A DNA stretch of 64,000 bases from Vibrio sp. NTOU-M3 (GCF_040869035.1 NZ_CP162100.1:186001-250000), one strand, 5' to 3'. Positions 10,949-21,651 are shown, counted from the first letter of the stretch. Numbers and translations are program-made. Notes: generated by a model not told the origin, from the letters alone.

Positions 10949-11923
10949 ATGCCTGATATGAACTGGAAGCCGACCGCAACGACTGAGCAGCTAAAACAGC
11001 GCGCAAGTTTACTTCGCGCCATTCGTCAATTTTTCCATGAACGTGATGTATTGGAAGTGGATACACCAGCGATGAGCCATGCAACCGTGACGGATATTCA
11101 TCTGCATACTTTTCAGACGGAATTTGTTGGCCCGGGCTATGCTGATGGCAGCAAGTTATTTTTAATGACTAGCCCTGAATTTCATATGAAGCGCTTGCTT
11201 GCCGCAGGCAGTGGTTGCATCTATCAAATCAACAAAGCTTTTCGTAATGAAGAGAATGGTCGCCATCATAATCCGGAATTCACCATGCTTGAGTGGTATC
11301 GAGTTGGTTTTGACCACCATAAATTGATGGATGAGATGGATGAACTGCTGCAATTGGTGCTGCAATGTGGCGCAGCGCAGCGCATGACTTACCAACAAGC
11401 TTTTATTGATGTGCTCGGTGTGTGTCCATTAAAAGGTTCAATGCAAGAGCTAAAATCTGTTGCTGACAAGCTCGGGCTGAGTGATATCGCTGAGCCCGAA
11501 GAAGATCGTGATACCTTGCTGCAGTTGCTATTTAGCATGGGTGTTGAAAGCAAGATAGGCCAACAGATGCCGGCATTTGTTTATGATTTTCCAGCATCAC
11601 AAGCGGCACTCGCGAAAATCAACCCGCACGATCATCGCGTAGCGGATCGTTTTGAGGTGTATTTCAAAGGCATTGAACTGGCTAACGGTTTCCATGAGTT
11701 AGACAACCCGCAAGAACAGCTCATGCGTTTTGAACAAGACAATAGCAAGCGTCTCGAAATGGGTTTAAAACCTCAGCCGATTGACCATCATTTGATTTCA
11801 GCTCTGGAGGCGGGGTTGCCTGAGTGTGCAGGCGTCGCACTAGGTATTGATCGCTTAATTATGTTGGCATTAGGTTGTGAACATATTGACCAAGTCACGG
11901 CGTTTCCATTTCCAAGAGCATGA
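10949..11923 (+). CDS. epmA: Elongation factor P beta-lysyltransferase EpmA (PoxA/GenX)
   Basis: EpmA is a lysyl-tRNA-synthetase-like enzyme that attaches (R)-beta-lysine to a lysine of elongation factor P, enabling efficient translation of polyproline stretches. The 324 residues comprise only the class II catalytic core, without the tRNA anticodon-binding domain. Motif 1 ([12 protein letters not shown]), motif 2 ([19 protein letters not shown]) and motif 3 ([12 protein letters not shown]) are visible. E. coli EpmA has 325 residues. It stands alone, divergent from frdA; the beta-lysine-making partner EpmB and efp are not in the window. Confidence 0.96.
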   Translation: MPDMNWKPTATTEQLKQRASLLRAIRQFFHERDVLEVDTPAMSHATVTDIHLHTFQTEFVGPGYADGSKLFLMTSPEFHMKRLLAAGSGCIYQINKAFRNEENGRHHNPEFTMLEWYRVGFDHHKLMDEMDELLQLVLQCGAAQRMTYQQAFIDVLGVCPLKGSMQELKSVADKLGLSDIAEPEEDRDTLLQLLFSMGVESKIGQQMPAFVYDFPASQAALAKINPHDHRVADRFEVYFKGIELANGFHELDNPQEQLMRFEQDNSKRLEMGLKPQPIDHHLISALEAGLPECAGVALGIDRLIMLALGCEHIDQVTAFPFPRA

Positions 11924-12086
11924 CTTGTTAGTTAAAAATCAGTAAAGGCGTTATCTGTCATGGGTTACATCTTTTTACCATGGCTTATGCCATAGCGATC
12001 TAATTCGTGACTTGGTTTAACGATATGATGCGTAATGCAACCGGCAAGGGATTGTGACCGATAGGAACATAAAACAAGGGATAATC

Positions 12087-13049
12087 ATGCATTACGATGT
12101 ATTCAATGGAGACGCTGATGGCATCATCGCGCTATTACAACTGCGCTTGGCACAGCCGAGAGAGAGTCAGCTGATCACGGGTGTAAAGCGTGACATTAAG
12201 TTGCTTGAGCACGTTGTTGATGCGGGTGATGCCTCCTCAGTGACGGTGCTTGATATTTCGATGGAAAAGAACCGAGAGGCGTTGGATACGTTACTTGCTG
12301 GCTCGGTTCCGGTTTTTTATTGCGATCATCACCGTAGTGGTGAGCTGCCGAGTTCTAACTCGCTTGAAGCATTGATCAACCTCGATGCAGAAGTGTGTAC
12401 GAGTCTCTTGATTAACGAGAAACTGAATAGCCAATATGTCCGCTGGGCCATTGCCGCGGCTTTTGGTGATAACCTAAATCGTGTGGCAGAGACACTGGCA
12501 CAAAAGCATCATCTAAGTCAGGCTGAGACGGCGTTTTTACAGCAGCTAGGTGTATTGATTAACTACAATGGTTATGGGGCCACACTGGATGATCTGCGCA
12601 TTGCGCCTGCAGAGCTGTTTCTTCAGCTATTGAACTACCCAGACCCATTTGCTCTGCGCTCTGATCAACAGTCGCCGTTTTATCAACTTCAGCGTGGCTA
12701 CCAAGACGATTACCAACAAGTGGCAGCGTTAAAACCCATTCATCAATCTCAGGCTGCAACTGTTTATGAGCTGCCGTGTGAAGCATGGGCACGCCGCATC
12801 AGTGGTGTTTATGGCAATGAACTTGCTAACCAATCGCCATCTCAGGCGCATGCAGTGATGACGCTAAACCCAAGTCAAGCTGACTATACCGTGAGTGTGC
12901 GTGCTCCGTTAAATAACCGCATTGGAGCCGATGAAGTGTGCAGCCAATTTGCAACGGGTGGAGGACGTAAAGCGGCTGCTGGGATCAACGCGTTACCTCA
13001 ATCTGAGAAGAGTACCTTTATTGCAACCTTAGATGCGTTTTATCGCTAG
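12087..13049 (+). CDS. DHH-family phosphoesterase (putative oligonucleotide or cyclic-dinucleotide hydrolase)
   Basis: This 320-residue protein has the DHH phosphoesterase architecture. An early FNGDADG motif (metal-binding aspartates), VLDISM, the family-naming YCDHH (about residues 83-90) and NLDAEVCTS make up the catalytic domain. A DHHA1-type C-terminus ends in GGGRKAAAG, the substrate-binding glycine motif. Relatives include RecJ, NrnA and cyclic-di-AMP phosphodiesterases, so the substrate cannot be told from the motifs; a 3'-5' exonuclease or nano-RNase role is possible. ATG 12087 was chosen over an upstream in-frame GTG at 12054 because AAGGG (12076-12080) precedes it and homology begins there. 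No operon partners. Confidence 0.85.
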   Translation: MHYDVFNGDADGIIALLQLRLAQPRESQLITGVKRDIKLLEHVVDAGDASSVTVLDISMEKNREALDTLLAGSVPVFYCDHHRSGELPSSNSLEALINLDAEVCTSLLINEKLNSQYVRWAIAAAFGDNLNRVAETLAQKHHLSQAETAFLQQLGVLINYNGYGATLDDLRIAPAELFLQLLNYPDPFALRSDQQSPFYQLQRGYQDDYQQVAALKPIHQSQAATVYELPCEAWARRISGVYGNELANQSPSQAHAVMTLNPSQADYTVSVRAPLNNRIGADEVCSQFATGGGRKAAAGINALPQSEKSTFIATLDAFYR

Positions 13050-13235
13050 TTTGGCCTCATAGAGCGAAACAAGTCACGGCTATCAATGCATTAACTGAAG
13101 CGAGACGCTACTTAGGTCACGAGATTTACATCTAGTTATCATTGACGCTATAGCCTCTGCCGCCTATCCCCGTTATACTTCTTGACTGATTTTATCGTCC
13201 GATTTTTAACGACAAACACTGCAAGAGCACAGGAT

Positions 13236-13670
13236 ATGCAAGAATACATTGAGTTTTTCCAACAAAACATGATTTTATCTTTGGTATGGGTTGGCCTACT
13301 TGTTGCCCTTATCATGAATATTTTCAAATCGTCGACTGCCGCTTACAAAGAAATCGGTGCTTCCGAAACCACTCAGTTGATGAACCGTGAAAATGGTGTT
13401 GTTGTGGATATCCGCGCTAAAGATGAGTTCCGCAAAGGACATATTACCGATGCAGTTCACATTTTACCTTCGGATATCAAAGCAGGTAGCTTTGGTGCCC
13501 TTGAAAACCGTAAATCTGACCCAATCATTGTGGTATGCAAAACAGGTCAAACAGCTCAAGAAAGCGCTAACCTGCTAGCAAAAGCGGGTTTTGAAAAAGT
13601 GAACCTGTTGAAAAATGGTCTAATCGCTTGGAATGAAGCGAACCTGCCACTTGTTCGTGGTAAGAAATAA
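13236..13670 (+). CDS. yibN: Membrane-anchored rhodanese-like protein, YibN type
   Basis: A 144-residue protein with one N-terminal membrane segment (about 11-30) and a cytoplasmic rhodanese domain. The active-loop cysteine is Cys101 in VVCKTGQTA, so sulfurtransferase chemistry is possible. It matches E. coli YibN along its length (start MQEYIEFF), which is why ATG 13236 is preferred to an upstream in-frame TTG at 13182. E. coli YibN has been linked to the Sec/YidC insertion machinery, and here it precedes secB as in E. coli. The grxC gene that separates them in E. coli is absent. Confidence 0.9.
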   Translation: MQEYIEFFQQNMILSLVWVGLLVALIMNIFKSSTAAYKEIGASETTQLMNRENGVVVDIRAKDEFRKGHITDAVHILPSDIKAGSFGALENRKSDPIIVVCKTGQTAQESANLLAKAGFEKVNLLKNGLIAWNEANLPLVRGKK

Positions 13671-13829
13671 CCATTGATGAGGCGAGAGATTAGGCGCTGA
13701 GTAAAAAAGCAGCGCTTAAGTCCAATGAGTTGTGAAACTGAGCACGAAAATTAGTGAACTATTCGTTTCCACCGCCTCTCTCAGTTAGTCTCACATCAGA
13801 CTGTATTTTACGGAATAAAGGATTCAAAA

Positions 13830-14300
13830 ATGGCTGAAGCAGCACCACAACAAGAAGCACAACAATTTGCAATTCAACGCATCTTCCTGAAAGACGTTTC
13901 TTTCGAAGCACCTAACTCACCAGTAATGTTCCAAAAAGAGTGGAATCCAGATGTAAAACTGGATTTAGACACTCAAAGCCGTGAGCTTGGTGACGGTGTT
14001 TACGAAGTGATCCTACGCCTGACAGTGACAGTGAAAAATGCAGAAGAAACTGCATTCCTATGTGAAGTTCAACAAGGCGGTATCTTTACTGCAGAGAAAA
14101 TGGAAGCGGGTCAGCTAGCGCATTGCCTAGGTGCATTCTGTCCAAACATCCTGTTCCCATATGCACGTGAAACGATTTCTAGCCTAGTGGTTAAGGGTAC
14201 ATTCCCACAACTAAACCTAGCACCAGTTAACTTTGACGCGCTATTCATGAACTACCTACAGCAACAAGCTGAGCAAGGTGAAAGCCAACCTGAAGCGTAA
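13830..14300 (+). CDS. secB: Protein-export chaperone SecB
   Basis: SecB is the tetrameric cytoplasmic chaperone that keeps preproteins unfolded and delivers them to SecA. The 156 residues correspond closely to E. coli SecB (155), including [13 protein letters not shown] near the N-terminus and the conserved GGIFT and [11 protein letters not shown] segments. The start is preceded by GGAATAAAGGA. A strong hairpin terminator follows before gpsA, so secB is largely separate from gpsA-cysE in transcription even though the order secB-gpsA-cysE is conserved. Confidence 0.98.
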   Translation: MAEAAPQQEAQQFAIQRIFLKDVSFEAPNSPVMFQKEWNPDVKLDLDTQSRELGDGVYEVILRLTVTVKNAEETAFLCEVQQGGIFTAEKMEAGQLAHCLGAFCPNILFPYARETISSLVVKGTFPQLNLAPVNFDALFMNYLQQQAEQGESQPEA

Positions 14301-14350
14301 GCTGAAGGTGGGTCTGACTTCAGTTTATTGAGGTTAGGTAAACAATGATA

Positions 14351-14396
14351 AAAATGCACAAAGCATCTTCAATAACCGATGCATTGTGCATTTTTT
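14351..14396 (+). terminator. Terminator after secB
   Basis: A long stem (AAAATGCACAAAGCATC against GATGCATTGTGCATTTT, one mismatch) with a ten-base loop and six T. Confidence 0.9.
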
Positions 14397-14529
14397 GTTT
14401 AATATATAGCTAAGTTACTTCATCTTGCGTAGGTGCTTTAGCTATATACCCATATGATTTCAAAATGCAGAACTCAGAGCTTTATTAACGAGTTCAATAC
14501 AAGAACAATGATTAAATTCGGGCGGAACT

Positions 14530-15564
14530 ATGACAGATTCTCAAACCAATAATGCCTATGGAAAAGAGATTGCGATGACAGTGATCGGGGCGGGCTCATA
14601 CGGCACGTCTTTGGCGATCTCGTTAGCTCGAAATGGTGCCAATGTGGTTATTTGGGGCCATGAAGCTGATCATATGGCGCGTTTGCAAGCGGATCGCGCT
14701 AACCATGAATTTTTGCCGGATATTGATTTCCCAGAAACGCTGATTGTTGAATCAGACCTTGAGAAAGCAGTTCAAGCAAGCCGTGATCTGCTTGTTGTAG
14801 TGCCTAGCCACGTTTTTGGTATTGTGCTGAATAACCTCAAGCCTTACCTGCGTGAAGACACTCGAATTTGCTGGGCGACAAAAGGATTAGAGCCGGAAAC
14901 GGGACGCCTGTTAAAAGACGTCGCACACGATATTATTGGAGATGCTTATTCACTGGCCGTATTGTCAGGCCCAACGTTTGCAAAAGAACTAGCAGTTGGT
15001 ATGCCGACGGCGATTTCTGTCGCTTCGCCAGACGATAAGTTTGTGAAAGATCTGCAAGAAAAAATCCATTGCAGCAAAACATTTCGCGTTTACGCCAATA
15101 GTGATTTTACCGGTATGCAATTGGGCGGTGCAGTGAAAAACGTGATTGCAATTGGAGCCGGAATGTCTGATGGCATTGGTTTTGGTGCAAATGCTCGTAC
15201 TGCACTAATCACGCGCGGTCTAGCTGAAATGTGCCGCCTCGGCGCCGCTCTTGGCGCTCAACCAGAAACCTTTATGGGTATGGCTGGTTTAGGTGACTTA
15301 GTGCTGACATGTACCGATAATCAATCACGTAACCGCCGCTTTGGCCTTGCTCTAGGGCAAGGGAAAGATGTCGATACGGCTCAAGACGAAATTGGTCAGG
15401 TGGTCGAAGGCTATCGCAATACCAAAGAAGTATGGTTGCTGGCAGAACGTATGGGTGTAGAGATGCCAATAGTTGATCAAATCTATCAAGTATTGTATCA
15501 AGGAAAAGATGCTCGCATGGCAGCGCAAGATTTGCTCGCCCGTGATAAGAAAGCAGAAGGATAA
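14530..15564 (+). CDS. gpsA: Glycerol-3-phosphate dehydrogenase [NAD(P)+] GpsA
   Basis: GpsA reduces dihydroxyacetone phosphate to sn-glycerol-3-phosphate, the entry point to phospholipid synthesis. The 344-residue protein shows the NAD(P)-binding [10 protein letters not shown] near residues 21-30. The substrate/catalytic region with the conserved lysine ([16 protein letters not shown]) and the C-terminal [13 protein letters not shown] and [11 protein letters not shown] segments are also typical of the family. GGGCGGAACT precedes the ATG. cysE follows 60 bases on, the same pairing as in E. coli, so the two genes are probably co-transcribed. Confidence 0.98.
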   Translation: MTDSQTNNAYGKEIAMTVIGAGSYGTSLAISLARNGANVVIWGHEADHMARLQADRANHEFLPDIDFPETLIVESDLEKAVQASRDLLVVVPSHVFGIVLNNLKPYLREDTRICWATKGLEPETGRLLKDVAHDIIGDAYSLAVLSGPTFAKELAVGMPTAISVASPDDKFVKDLQEKIHCSKTFRVYANSDFTGMQLGGAVKNVIAIGAGMSDGIGFGANARTALITRGLAEMCRLGAALGAQPETFMGMAGLGDLVLTCTDNQSRNRRFGLALGQGKDVDTAQDEIGQVVEGYRNTKEVWLLAERMGVEMPIVDQIYQVLYQGKDARMAAQDLLARDKKAEG

Positions 15565-15624
15565 TTAACCGGCTTAGCGGTTGCCTGTGTCGAGGTGAAT
15601 CGCTAGGTATCCAGGGAATTGCAC

Positions 15625-16446
15625 ATGAATAATTGTGAGAAACAGAAAGTCTGGCAAGCGATTGTGAAGGAGGCTCGTGAGCTTTCTGAGCAAGAGCCGA
15701 TGCTAGCGAGCTTCTATCATGCCACCATCATTAAGCATGACAGCCTAGCCGCGGCCTTGAGCTACATACTTGCTAACAAGCTGAATACCGCCTCAATGCC
15801 AGCGATGGCAGTACGTGAAGTAGTGGAAGAGGCCTTTAACTCTGACCCCTCTATTACCGAAGCTGCGGCTTGTGATATCTGTGCCACAGTGAATCGAGAC
15901 CCGGCGGTTGCGATGTATTCAATGCCATTACTTTACCTAAAGGGCTACCATGCGCTACAGGGCTATCGGGTTGCAAACTGGCTGTGGAAGCAGGGACGTA
16001 TGGCCTTGGCTACCTACCTGCAAAACCAGATCTCAGTCGCCTGTCAGGTAGACATCCATCCAGCTGCCCGTATTGGGCGCGCGATCATGCTCGACCATGC
16101 TACTGGGATTGTGATTGGTGAAACGGCTGTTGTCGAAAATGATGTATCAATTCTGCAAGATGTGACCCTAGGTGGTACAGGTAAAGAGTGTGGCGATCGA
16201 CATCCTAAGATCCGTGAAGGGGTGATGATTGGAGCTGGCGCTAAAATCTTAGGCAATATCGAAGTTGGAGAGGGTGCAAAGATTGGTTCTTGCTCGGTCG
16301 TACTTCAGCCAGTCCCTCCTCATACCACTGTGGCGGGTGTCCCAGCTAAGATTGTCGGAAGGCCGAAAACAGATAAGCCTTCTTTGGATATGGACCAGCA
16401 ATTCAATGGTCGCTCTCAGAGCTTTATTGGTGGCGATGGAATATAG
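15625..16446 (+). CDS. cysE: Serine O-acetyltransferase CysE
   Basis: CysE transfers acetyl from acetyl-CoA to L-serine, the committed step of cysteine synthesis, and is feedback-inhibited by cysteine in the family. It has an alpha-helical N-terminal domain (about 1-140) and a left-handed beta-helix of hexapeptide repeats (about 140-240) containing DIHPAARIGRAIMLDHATG and GGTGKECGDRHPKI, with catalytic Asp and His residues present. The 273-residue length equals E. coli CysE. ATG 15625 with CAGGGAA upstream (15612-15618) is preferred over TTG 15619. A terminator follows. Confidence 0.98.
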   Translation: MNNCEKQKVWQAIVKEARELSEQEPMLASFYHATIIKHDSLAAALSYILANKLNTASMPAMAVREVVEEAFNSDPSITEAAACDICATVNRDPAVAMYSMPLLYLKGYHALQGYRVANWLWKQGRMALATYLQNQISVACQVDIHPAARIGRAIMLDHATGIVIGETAVVENDVSILQDVTLGGTGKECGDRHPKIREGVMIGAGAKILGNIEVGEGAKIGSCSVVLQPVPPHTTVAGVPAKIVGRPKTDKPSLDMDQQFNGRSQSFIGGDGI

Positions 16447-16471
16447 ATTTACACCAAAAAATCAATAAACG

Positions 16472-16502
16472 AACGCCAATTACCTTTGTGATTGGCGTTT
16501 TT
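16472..16502 (+). terminator. Terminator after cysE
   Basis: Stem AACGCCAAT with ATTGGCGTT around a ten-base loop, then T-run. Confidence 0.88.
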
Positions 16503-16513
16503 GTATGCGCTAA

Positions 16514-16545
16514 AAATAAAAAAACCGATACTAATGTATCGGTTT
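16514..16545 (-). terminator. Terminator of aphA
   Basis: Perfect 10-bp stem (AAACCGATAC and complement, loop TAAT). On the minus strand it is followed by a long T-rich tract, so it ends aphA transcription. Confidence 0.88.
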
Positions 16546-16592
16546 AAACTTGTTGTTGTGTCTGCTGCATCTTGGCAGAGCGGCACCTGTTA

Positions 16593-17132
16593 TTAAGACA
16601 ATGCTTCTAGCTCTTCAAGAACTTCTTCTGCCCATGCAATCCATGCTTGGCGTGCAAGGAGATTGCGGCGAAGGGTCAAACGCTCCAAGCGTTGCTGCTT
16701 GTCGAGTGTTGCAGGTGTTGAGTAGTACGCTAGTTCAATATCTTTATAGTGATTTACGAGTTTACGGGACTCTTCAACAAGGTCTGCGAGTTGTAGGCGG
16801 TATGGTCCAGAATCTTGAACTGAACAAGCCATCAGCTTTGCTGAAAACTCATCGCGTATAGTTGGGTGCGCTGTAGGTTGATCAAACCATTCACCTAGGG
16901 CAATGCGGCCTGCGTCGGTGATGGAATAAACTTTACGATCCGGCTTTCCTTCTTGAGGCTCTAAAACGCAAGTGACCAAGCTATTTTGAGCCATTTTATT
17001 CAATTCACGGTAAACTTGCTGGTGGCTTGCTTTCCAGAAGTATCCGATTGTTGCGGAAAACTCTTTAGTGATGTCGTATCCAGTTGCATCGCGTGTGCTC
17101 AGAACTGTAAGAATAACGTGTGGTAATGACAT
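16593..17132 (-). CDS. aphA: PadR-family quorum-sensing and virulence regulator AphA
   Basis: AphA is the low-cell-density master regulator of Vibrio quorum sensing; in V. cholerae it also activates tcpPH with AphB. The protein is a PadR-type winged helix (residues 1 to about 95, start MSLPHVILTVLSTRDATGYD) followed by a C-terminal antiparallel coiled-coil dimerisation region. With the ATG at 17132 it is 179 residues, the length of V. cholerae AphA, and reading the sequence shows near-identity to it; an in-frame ATG 21 bases upstream is less likely. The position beside ppc is also that of V. cholerae. Known control is by LuxR/HapR repression and Qrr small RNAs acting on the mRNA leader; the long upstream region is compatible with this. 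Confidence 0.95.
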   Translation of the reverse strand: MSLPHVILTVLSTRDATGYDITKEFSATIGYFWKASHQQVYRELNKMAQNSLVTCVLEPQEGKPDRKVYSITDAGRIALGEWFDQPTAHPTIRDEFSAKLMACSVQDSGPYRLQLADLVEESRKLVNHYKDIELAYYSTPATLDKQQRLERLTLRRNLLARQAWIAWAEEVLEELEALS

Positions 17133-17576
17133 GTCTTCAATCCAAAAGGTCAATAAACTTTAACAACTGCCTGAGTGTCTGTTGTGCTTCTAAAGGCACT
17201 AATCATCAGTTATCACTGGGCATACCAACAAAGTTGGTCATGTCACCTTAAAGCCGTTTATCACCTAATCTCGATCTAGACGTTATCGAGGATATGCGGA
17301 TTGTTGATTTTATAATGTTCCGCAGAAGTGGATTAGTATATCTAAATAATAAGCACAAAGTAGAATAGAAAAACAGAATAAATCAAAAAACTAACAAAAA
17401 GCTCAGTAAGTAATACTTTTGGTATTTTGTTTTTTAGGGGTGGTTTAGTCTGTACCGTTTGTAGGATTATATTCTGACATGTATAAGCCATTGAATGGCA
17501 TACTGCTATGATGAGATGTGCTACAGGATAGAAAAAAGGCTGGTGACAACACCAGCCTTTTTGATTTACTAGCAGA
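17133..17576. other. aphA upstream region
   Basis: These 444 bases separate aphA from the ppc end. They hold the ppc terminator (17532-17562) and a small perfect hairpin (ACCAAC-AAA-GTTGGT, 17224-17238) that would lie in the aphA leader about 92 bases before the ATG. A very AT-rich stretch occupies 17340-17440. No clear LuxR/HapR palindrome was identified by eye. Confidence 0.6.
17532..17562 (-). terminator. Terminator of ppc
   Basis: Perfect 13-bp stem (AAAAAGGCTGGTG and complement) with an ACAA/TTGT loop; on the minus strand it is followed by six T. Confidence 0.93.
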
Positions 17577-20210
17577 TTATCCGGTATTGCGCATACCTGC
17601 TGCGATACCTGCGATTGTCACCATGAGGGCTTCTTCAAGCTCTGGTGAAGGCTCTTCAGTTTGACGTGTCCGGTATAACAATTCTGCTTGTAGCATGTTG
17701 AGTGGCTCAACATAGATATTGCGTAGACGGATAGATTCTTTACCCCATGGGTCGCTTTGCATTAAGTTCTCGTTGTTTTCTACATTCAGTACAACTTTAA
17801 TGTCTTTTTGCAACTGTTCACGCAGGCGATCACCTAATGGAAGCAGTTCTGGTTGTGCGAGACGTTGGTCATAGTAGCGAGATATCTCAATGTTACACTT
17901 CGAGTACACCATCTCTAGCATACCAAGGCGAGTTGAGAAGAATGGCCATTCACGACACATTTCTTCCAGTAGTGCTTGGTGGCCTTTATCAATCGAATAC
18001 TGGATCGCTTCACCTGCGCCAAGCCATGCAGGTAGAACCAAGCGGTTTTGACTCCAAGAGAAAATCCAAGGGATCGCACGCAAACTCTCTACACCACCAT
18101 TTGGGTTGCGTTTAGCAGGGCGTGAGCCCAGTGGCAGTTTGCCAAGTTCAAGCTCAGGTGTTGCTTGACGGAAGTAAGGAACAAAATCCGCTTCACCACG
18201 AACCACGCTTCGGTAAGCTTCACAGCTGACTTCAGACAGTACGTTCATAAGATCGCGCCAGTCTTGTTTTGGTTCTGGTGGTGGCAATAAGTTTGCTTCA
18301 AGAATCGCACTGGCGTACAGGTTAAAGCTATTAACAGCAACATCCGGTAGACCGAGCTTAAAGCGGATCATTTCCCCTTGCTCAGTAACGCGTAAGCCGC
18401 CTTTCAAGCTTTTTGGTGGTTGAGATAATAAGGCTGCATGTGCTGGAGCACCACCTCGGCCAACAGTGCCGCCACGGCCGTGGAATAAGGTGAGCTCAAC
18501 CCCTTCCTCTTCTGCGACTTTCACCAATGATTCCATCGCATGATATTGAGCCCAGCCAGCTGCCATAACGCCGGCATCTTTCGCTGAATCCGAGTAGCCG
18601 ATCATGACCATCTGATGATTCTGAATGAAGCCACGATATAGGTCGATGCTCATCAATTGTTTGATCACCGCTTCTGCGTTATTCAGGTCATCAAGGGTTT
18701 CAAACAGAGGGCATACATCCATACGGTAAGGGCAACCTGCTTCTTGCAATAACAGGTGGACAGCTAAAACATCAGAGGCAGTACGGGCCATTGAAATCAC
18801 ATACGCTCCAAAGGCTTCACGTGATTGGCTAGCAATGATCTTACAGGTATCTAGAACTTCTTTAACCGGTTCTGATGGTTCCCAGTCGAGAGGAAGCAGT
18901 GGACGCTTCGAACTTAGTTCATTAGTTAGGAAAGCGACTTTATCTTGCTCGCTCCATTGATCGTAGTCGCCAATCCCTAGGTAGCGAGTCAGCTCAGACA
19001 GTACATCTGAGTGACGTGTACTTTCTTGACGGATGTCGAGACGGACAAGGTGAACACCAAACGCTTTAACGCGACGTAGTGTATCCAGTAGTGAGCCATC
19101 AGCAATGACACCCATGCCGCACTCATGCAGAGACTGGTAGCAAGCGTAGAGCGGCTGCCAAAGTTGTTCAACCTGCTGTAAAGGAGCTTTCACTGCCAAT
19201 TTCTGACCATTGATTTTTGCATCAAGGATCTCTTTCGTGTCGTTAAGTAGCGTACGTAGTTGCTTTAAAATGCCACGATAAGGTTCATGTTGATCATCAC
19301 CAGCAAGCTCTCGAACCGCGTCGTTGCACTTAGTCATCGACAGTTCACTGATCAACTCATTGATGTCGTTCAGGTACAGATCAGCGGCTTTCCAGCGTGA
19401 AAGCAGTAACACTTCACGAGTGACGGTATGAGTGACAAATGGGTTACCATCTCGGTCACCACCCATCCACGAAGAAAAGTGAACAGGGCGCGCATCAATC
19501 GGAAGACCTTCACCAAGGTAGTTTTCTAAGCGCTCATCCATTTCACGTAGGAATTCAGGAACGGCTTGCCAAAGTGAGTTTTCAACCACAGCAAAGCCCC
19601 ATTTCGCTTCATCTAGAGGCGTTGGGCGCTGTTGGCGAATGACATCAGAGTGCCAGCTTTGGGCGATCAATTGCTCTAAACGACGCTCAGTCTTATGGCG
19701 CTCTTTAGGTGATAGATCGCTTAACTCAAGTTTTGATAGGCATTCATTGATCTTCACCAATTTGTTGATCATGGTGCGGCGAGTAATTTCTGTCGGGTGT
19801 GCAGTCAGTACCAGCTCAATGTTTAAGTCTCGAATGGCTTGTGCTGTATCGAGTTTGCTGACATTGCTTTGGCTGAGCTTAGAAAACAGCGTATTGATCG
19901 CATCCGGCTCACACACATGTGACTCACAATGACGTGAGATGGTGTGGTATTGCTCTGCCATATTGGTGAGGTTGAGAAATTGGTTAAATGCACGTGCAAC
20001 GGGGGTAAGCTGCTCGTTAGGCAGGTTTTTAATTTCTTCGATCAGATTATCTCGATCTGCCTGATTGCCTGCTCGGGCGGATTTGGAGAGTTTACGAATA
20101 GTTTCTACTTTATCGAGAATCGCATCCCCATGCGCATCGCGAATGGTGTTACCGAGCAAGTGGCCCAGCATACTTACATTGCTTCTCAGTGCAGAGTATT
20201 TCTCGTTCAT
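17577..20210 (-). CDS. ppc: Phosphoenolpyruvate carboxylase Ppc
   Basis: Ppc carboxylates phosphoenolpyruvate to oxaloacetate, the anaplerotic feed of the TCA cycle and of aspartate and arginine synthesis. Signature motifs are intact: [12 protein letters not shown] with the catalytic histidine, the glycine-rich [12 protein letters not shown] loop, and the C-terminus ending GMRNTG. ATG 20210 gives 877 residues starting [11 protein letters not shown] as in E. coli, with CAGG seven bases upstream; longer in-frame starts lack support. It stands between argE and aphA and has its own terminator. Confidence 0.98.
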   Translation of the reverse strand: MNEKYSALRSNVSMLGHLLGNTIRDAHGDAILDKVETIRKLSKSARAGNQADRDNLIEEIKNLPNEQLTPVARAFNQFLNLTNMAEQYHTISRHCESHVCEPDAINTLFSKLSQSNVSKLDTAQAIRDLNIELVLTAHPTEITRRTMINKLVKINECLSKLELSDLSPKERHKTERRLEQLIAQSWHSDVIRQQRPTPLDEAKWGFAVVENSLWQAVPEFLREMDERLENYLGEGLPIDARPVHFSSWMGGDRDGNPFVTHTVTREVLLLSRWKAADLYLNDINELISELSMTKCNDAVRELAGDDQHEPYRGILKQLRTLLNDTKEILDAKINGQKLAVKAPLQQVEQLWQPLYACYQSLHECGMGVIADGSLLDTLRRVKAFGVHLVRLDIRQESTRHSDVLSELTRYLGIGDYDQWSEQDKVAFLTNELSSKRPLLPLDWEPSEPVKEVLDTCKIIASQSREAFGAYVISMARTASDVLAVHLLLQEAGCPYRMDVCPLFETLDDLNNAEAVIKQLMSIDLYRGFIQNHQMVMIGYSDSAKDAGVMAAGWAQYHAMESLVKVAEEEGVELTLFHGRGGTVGRGGAPAHAALLSQPPKSLKGGLRVTEQGEMIRFKLGLPDVAVNSFNLYASAILEANLLPPPEPKQDWRDLMNVLSEVSCEAYRSVVRGEADFVPYFRQATPELELGKLPLGSRPAKRNPNGGVESLRAIPWIFSWSQNRLVLPAWLGAGEAIQYSIDKGHQALLEEMCREWPFFSTRLGMLEMVYSKCNIEISRYYDQRLAQPELLPLGDRLREQLQKDIKVVLNVENNENLMQSDPWGKESIRLRNIYVEPLNMLQAELLYRTRQTEEPSPELEEALMVTIAGIAAGMRNTG

Positions 20211-20400
20211 TGTCATCCTGCCTTGTAAAAAAATTACATCCATTGTTCCTGAATAGGTAAACAATCTAGCGAAAAATATTGCCCCGAGTCAAATGGTGCA
20301 GGCTAAGTTTGCAAATATTGTGCAAAGAGATGTAACGAATATAAGATGCCCATTTTTACCGTAAATGTTGAAAATTTATTACAGAATTTCAATGAAAAGT

Positions 20401-20425
20401 AAAACGAGGTGGCAATGCCACCTCG
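20401..20425 (-). terminator. Terminator of argE
   Basis: Perfect 9-bp stem CGAGGTGGC/GCCACCTCG with a three-base loop; on the minus strand it is followed by TTTTACTTTT. Confidence 0.85.
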
Positions 20426-20430
20426 TGATA

Positions 20431-21567
20431 TTAGAAGCAATACTGACGAATCGATTTTTGCAGAATTTGGATCGTAGGATCGATGAAATCAAATGCGAGG
20501 AACTCATCGGGTTGATGCGCTTGGTCAATAGAGCCAGGGCCAAGTACTAAAGTTGGACACAGTGTTTGTAAAAATGGGGCTTCGGTACAGTAATTGACCG
20601 TTTGTGATGAGGTTTCACAGATGGTTTCAACGCCAGCGATAAAAGGGTGATCATGTTGACACTCGTAACCTGGAATGGGCTCATGTAATGGGGTAATGCT
20701 GATCCTGTCCGGCCATTTTGCTTCCACTTCTTTAAGCGCATTTCTCAGCATGTTATCGAGTCCGTCCAAACTGATCCCAGGAAGAGGGCGAACATCATAG
20801 TGAAGTTCACAACAGCCACAAATACGGTTGGCACTATCCCCACCATGAATGTGGCCAAGGTTTAAGGTTGGACTTGGAATCGCAAAGCCGGGGTGATGAT
20901 ATTCTTTAATCAGTTTGTCACGTAGCTGCATCAACGCGAAAAGTACCTCATGCATGATTTCTATCGCGTTGACACCCAGTGCAGGATCGGAGGAGTGTCC
21001 CGATTTTCCGGTAACGCGCACTGCGTTAGCGACGTGTCCCTTATGGCCTCGAATCGGCACTAAACTAGTGGGTTCTCCGATAATGCAATAATCGGGTTTG
21101 ATTGGCGCATTATCAGTAAAATGACGAGCACCCAGCATGGTCGTTTCTTCATCACAGGTGGCAAGAATATACAATGGCTTGGTTTGCTTACTCCAATCCA
21201 TGTTCTTGACCGCTTCAATGATAAAGGCAAAGAACCCTTTCATGTCTGCCGTTCCTAAACCATAAAAGCGGTTGTTGTGCTCCGTTAGAGCATGAGGGTT
21301 GAAGTTCCATTGCCCCTCGTCATAAGGAACGGTGTCGCTGTGACCCGCCAGCAGTAAACCACCTTCTCCTTGGCCTTTTTTGGCGATCAGGTTGTGCTTG
21401 CCGGGCTCAACTTGGGTTATTTCTACTTCAAAGCCGACATCTTTAAGCCAAGTTGCCAACTTTTCTATTACGTTTGCGTTGCCCTCGTCCCAGCTCGGAT
21501 CGGTAGAGCTTATGGAAGAGGTTGAAATAAGGCCTCGATAGACCTCGAGGAAACTCGGTAACTGCAT
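20431..21567 (-). CDS. argE: Acetylornithine deacetylase ArgE
   Basis: ArgE hydrolyses N2-acetyl-L-ornithine to ornithine and acetate in the linear arginine pathway. It is a 378-residue M20-family metallohydrolase. The zinc and catalytic residues are visible in [11 protein letters not shown] (His, Asp), [10 protein letters not shown] (Asp) and [10 protein letters not shown] (the Glu-Glu pair), with a dimerisation (lid) domain between about 180 and 290. It is transcribed away from argCBG, the classical divergent arginine arrangement, and shares a 153-base control region with tandem ArgR-like boxes. E. coli ArgE is 383 residues. Confidence 0.97.
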   Translation of the reverse strand: MQLPSFLEVYRGLISTSSISSTDPSWDEGNANVIEKLATWLKDVGFEVEITQVEPGKHNLIAKKGQGEGGLLLAGHSDTVPYDEGQWNFNPHALTEHNNRFYGLGTADMKGFFAFIIEAVKNMDWSKQTKPLYILATCDEETTMLGARHFTDNAPIKPDYCIIGEPTSLVPIRGHKGHVANAVRVTGKSGHSSDPALGVNAIEIMHEVLFALMQLRDKLIKEYHHPGFAIPSPTLNLGHIHGGDSANRICGCCELHYDVRPLPGISLDGLDNMLRNALKEVEAKWPDRISITPLHEPIPGYECQHDHPFIAGVETICETSSQTVNYCTEAPFLQTLCPTLVLGPGSIDQAHQPDEFLAFDFIDPTIQILQKSIRQYCF

Positions 21568-21612
21568 ATTATCTTCGCTTTGCCTGTTGACATGAAAGTT
21601 TCAAAAAGGTAA

Positions 21613-21651
21613 AACACATATTAAATCATTTTTTATGAATAAAAAATCGAT
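21613..21651. promoter_or_regulatory. Candidate tandem ARG boxes between argE and argC
   Basis: Two 18-bp boxes (21613-21630 and 21634-21651) separated by 3 bp, the canonical ArgR spacing. The second (TATGAAT...AATCGAT) fits the TGAATwwwwATTCA core with two mismatches. The first keeps mainly its right half (AAATCATT). It is centred in the divergent promoter region, so it could repress both argE and argCBG. Confidence 0.55.
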
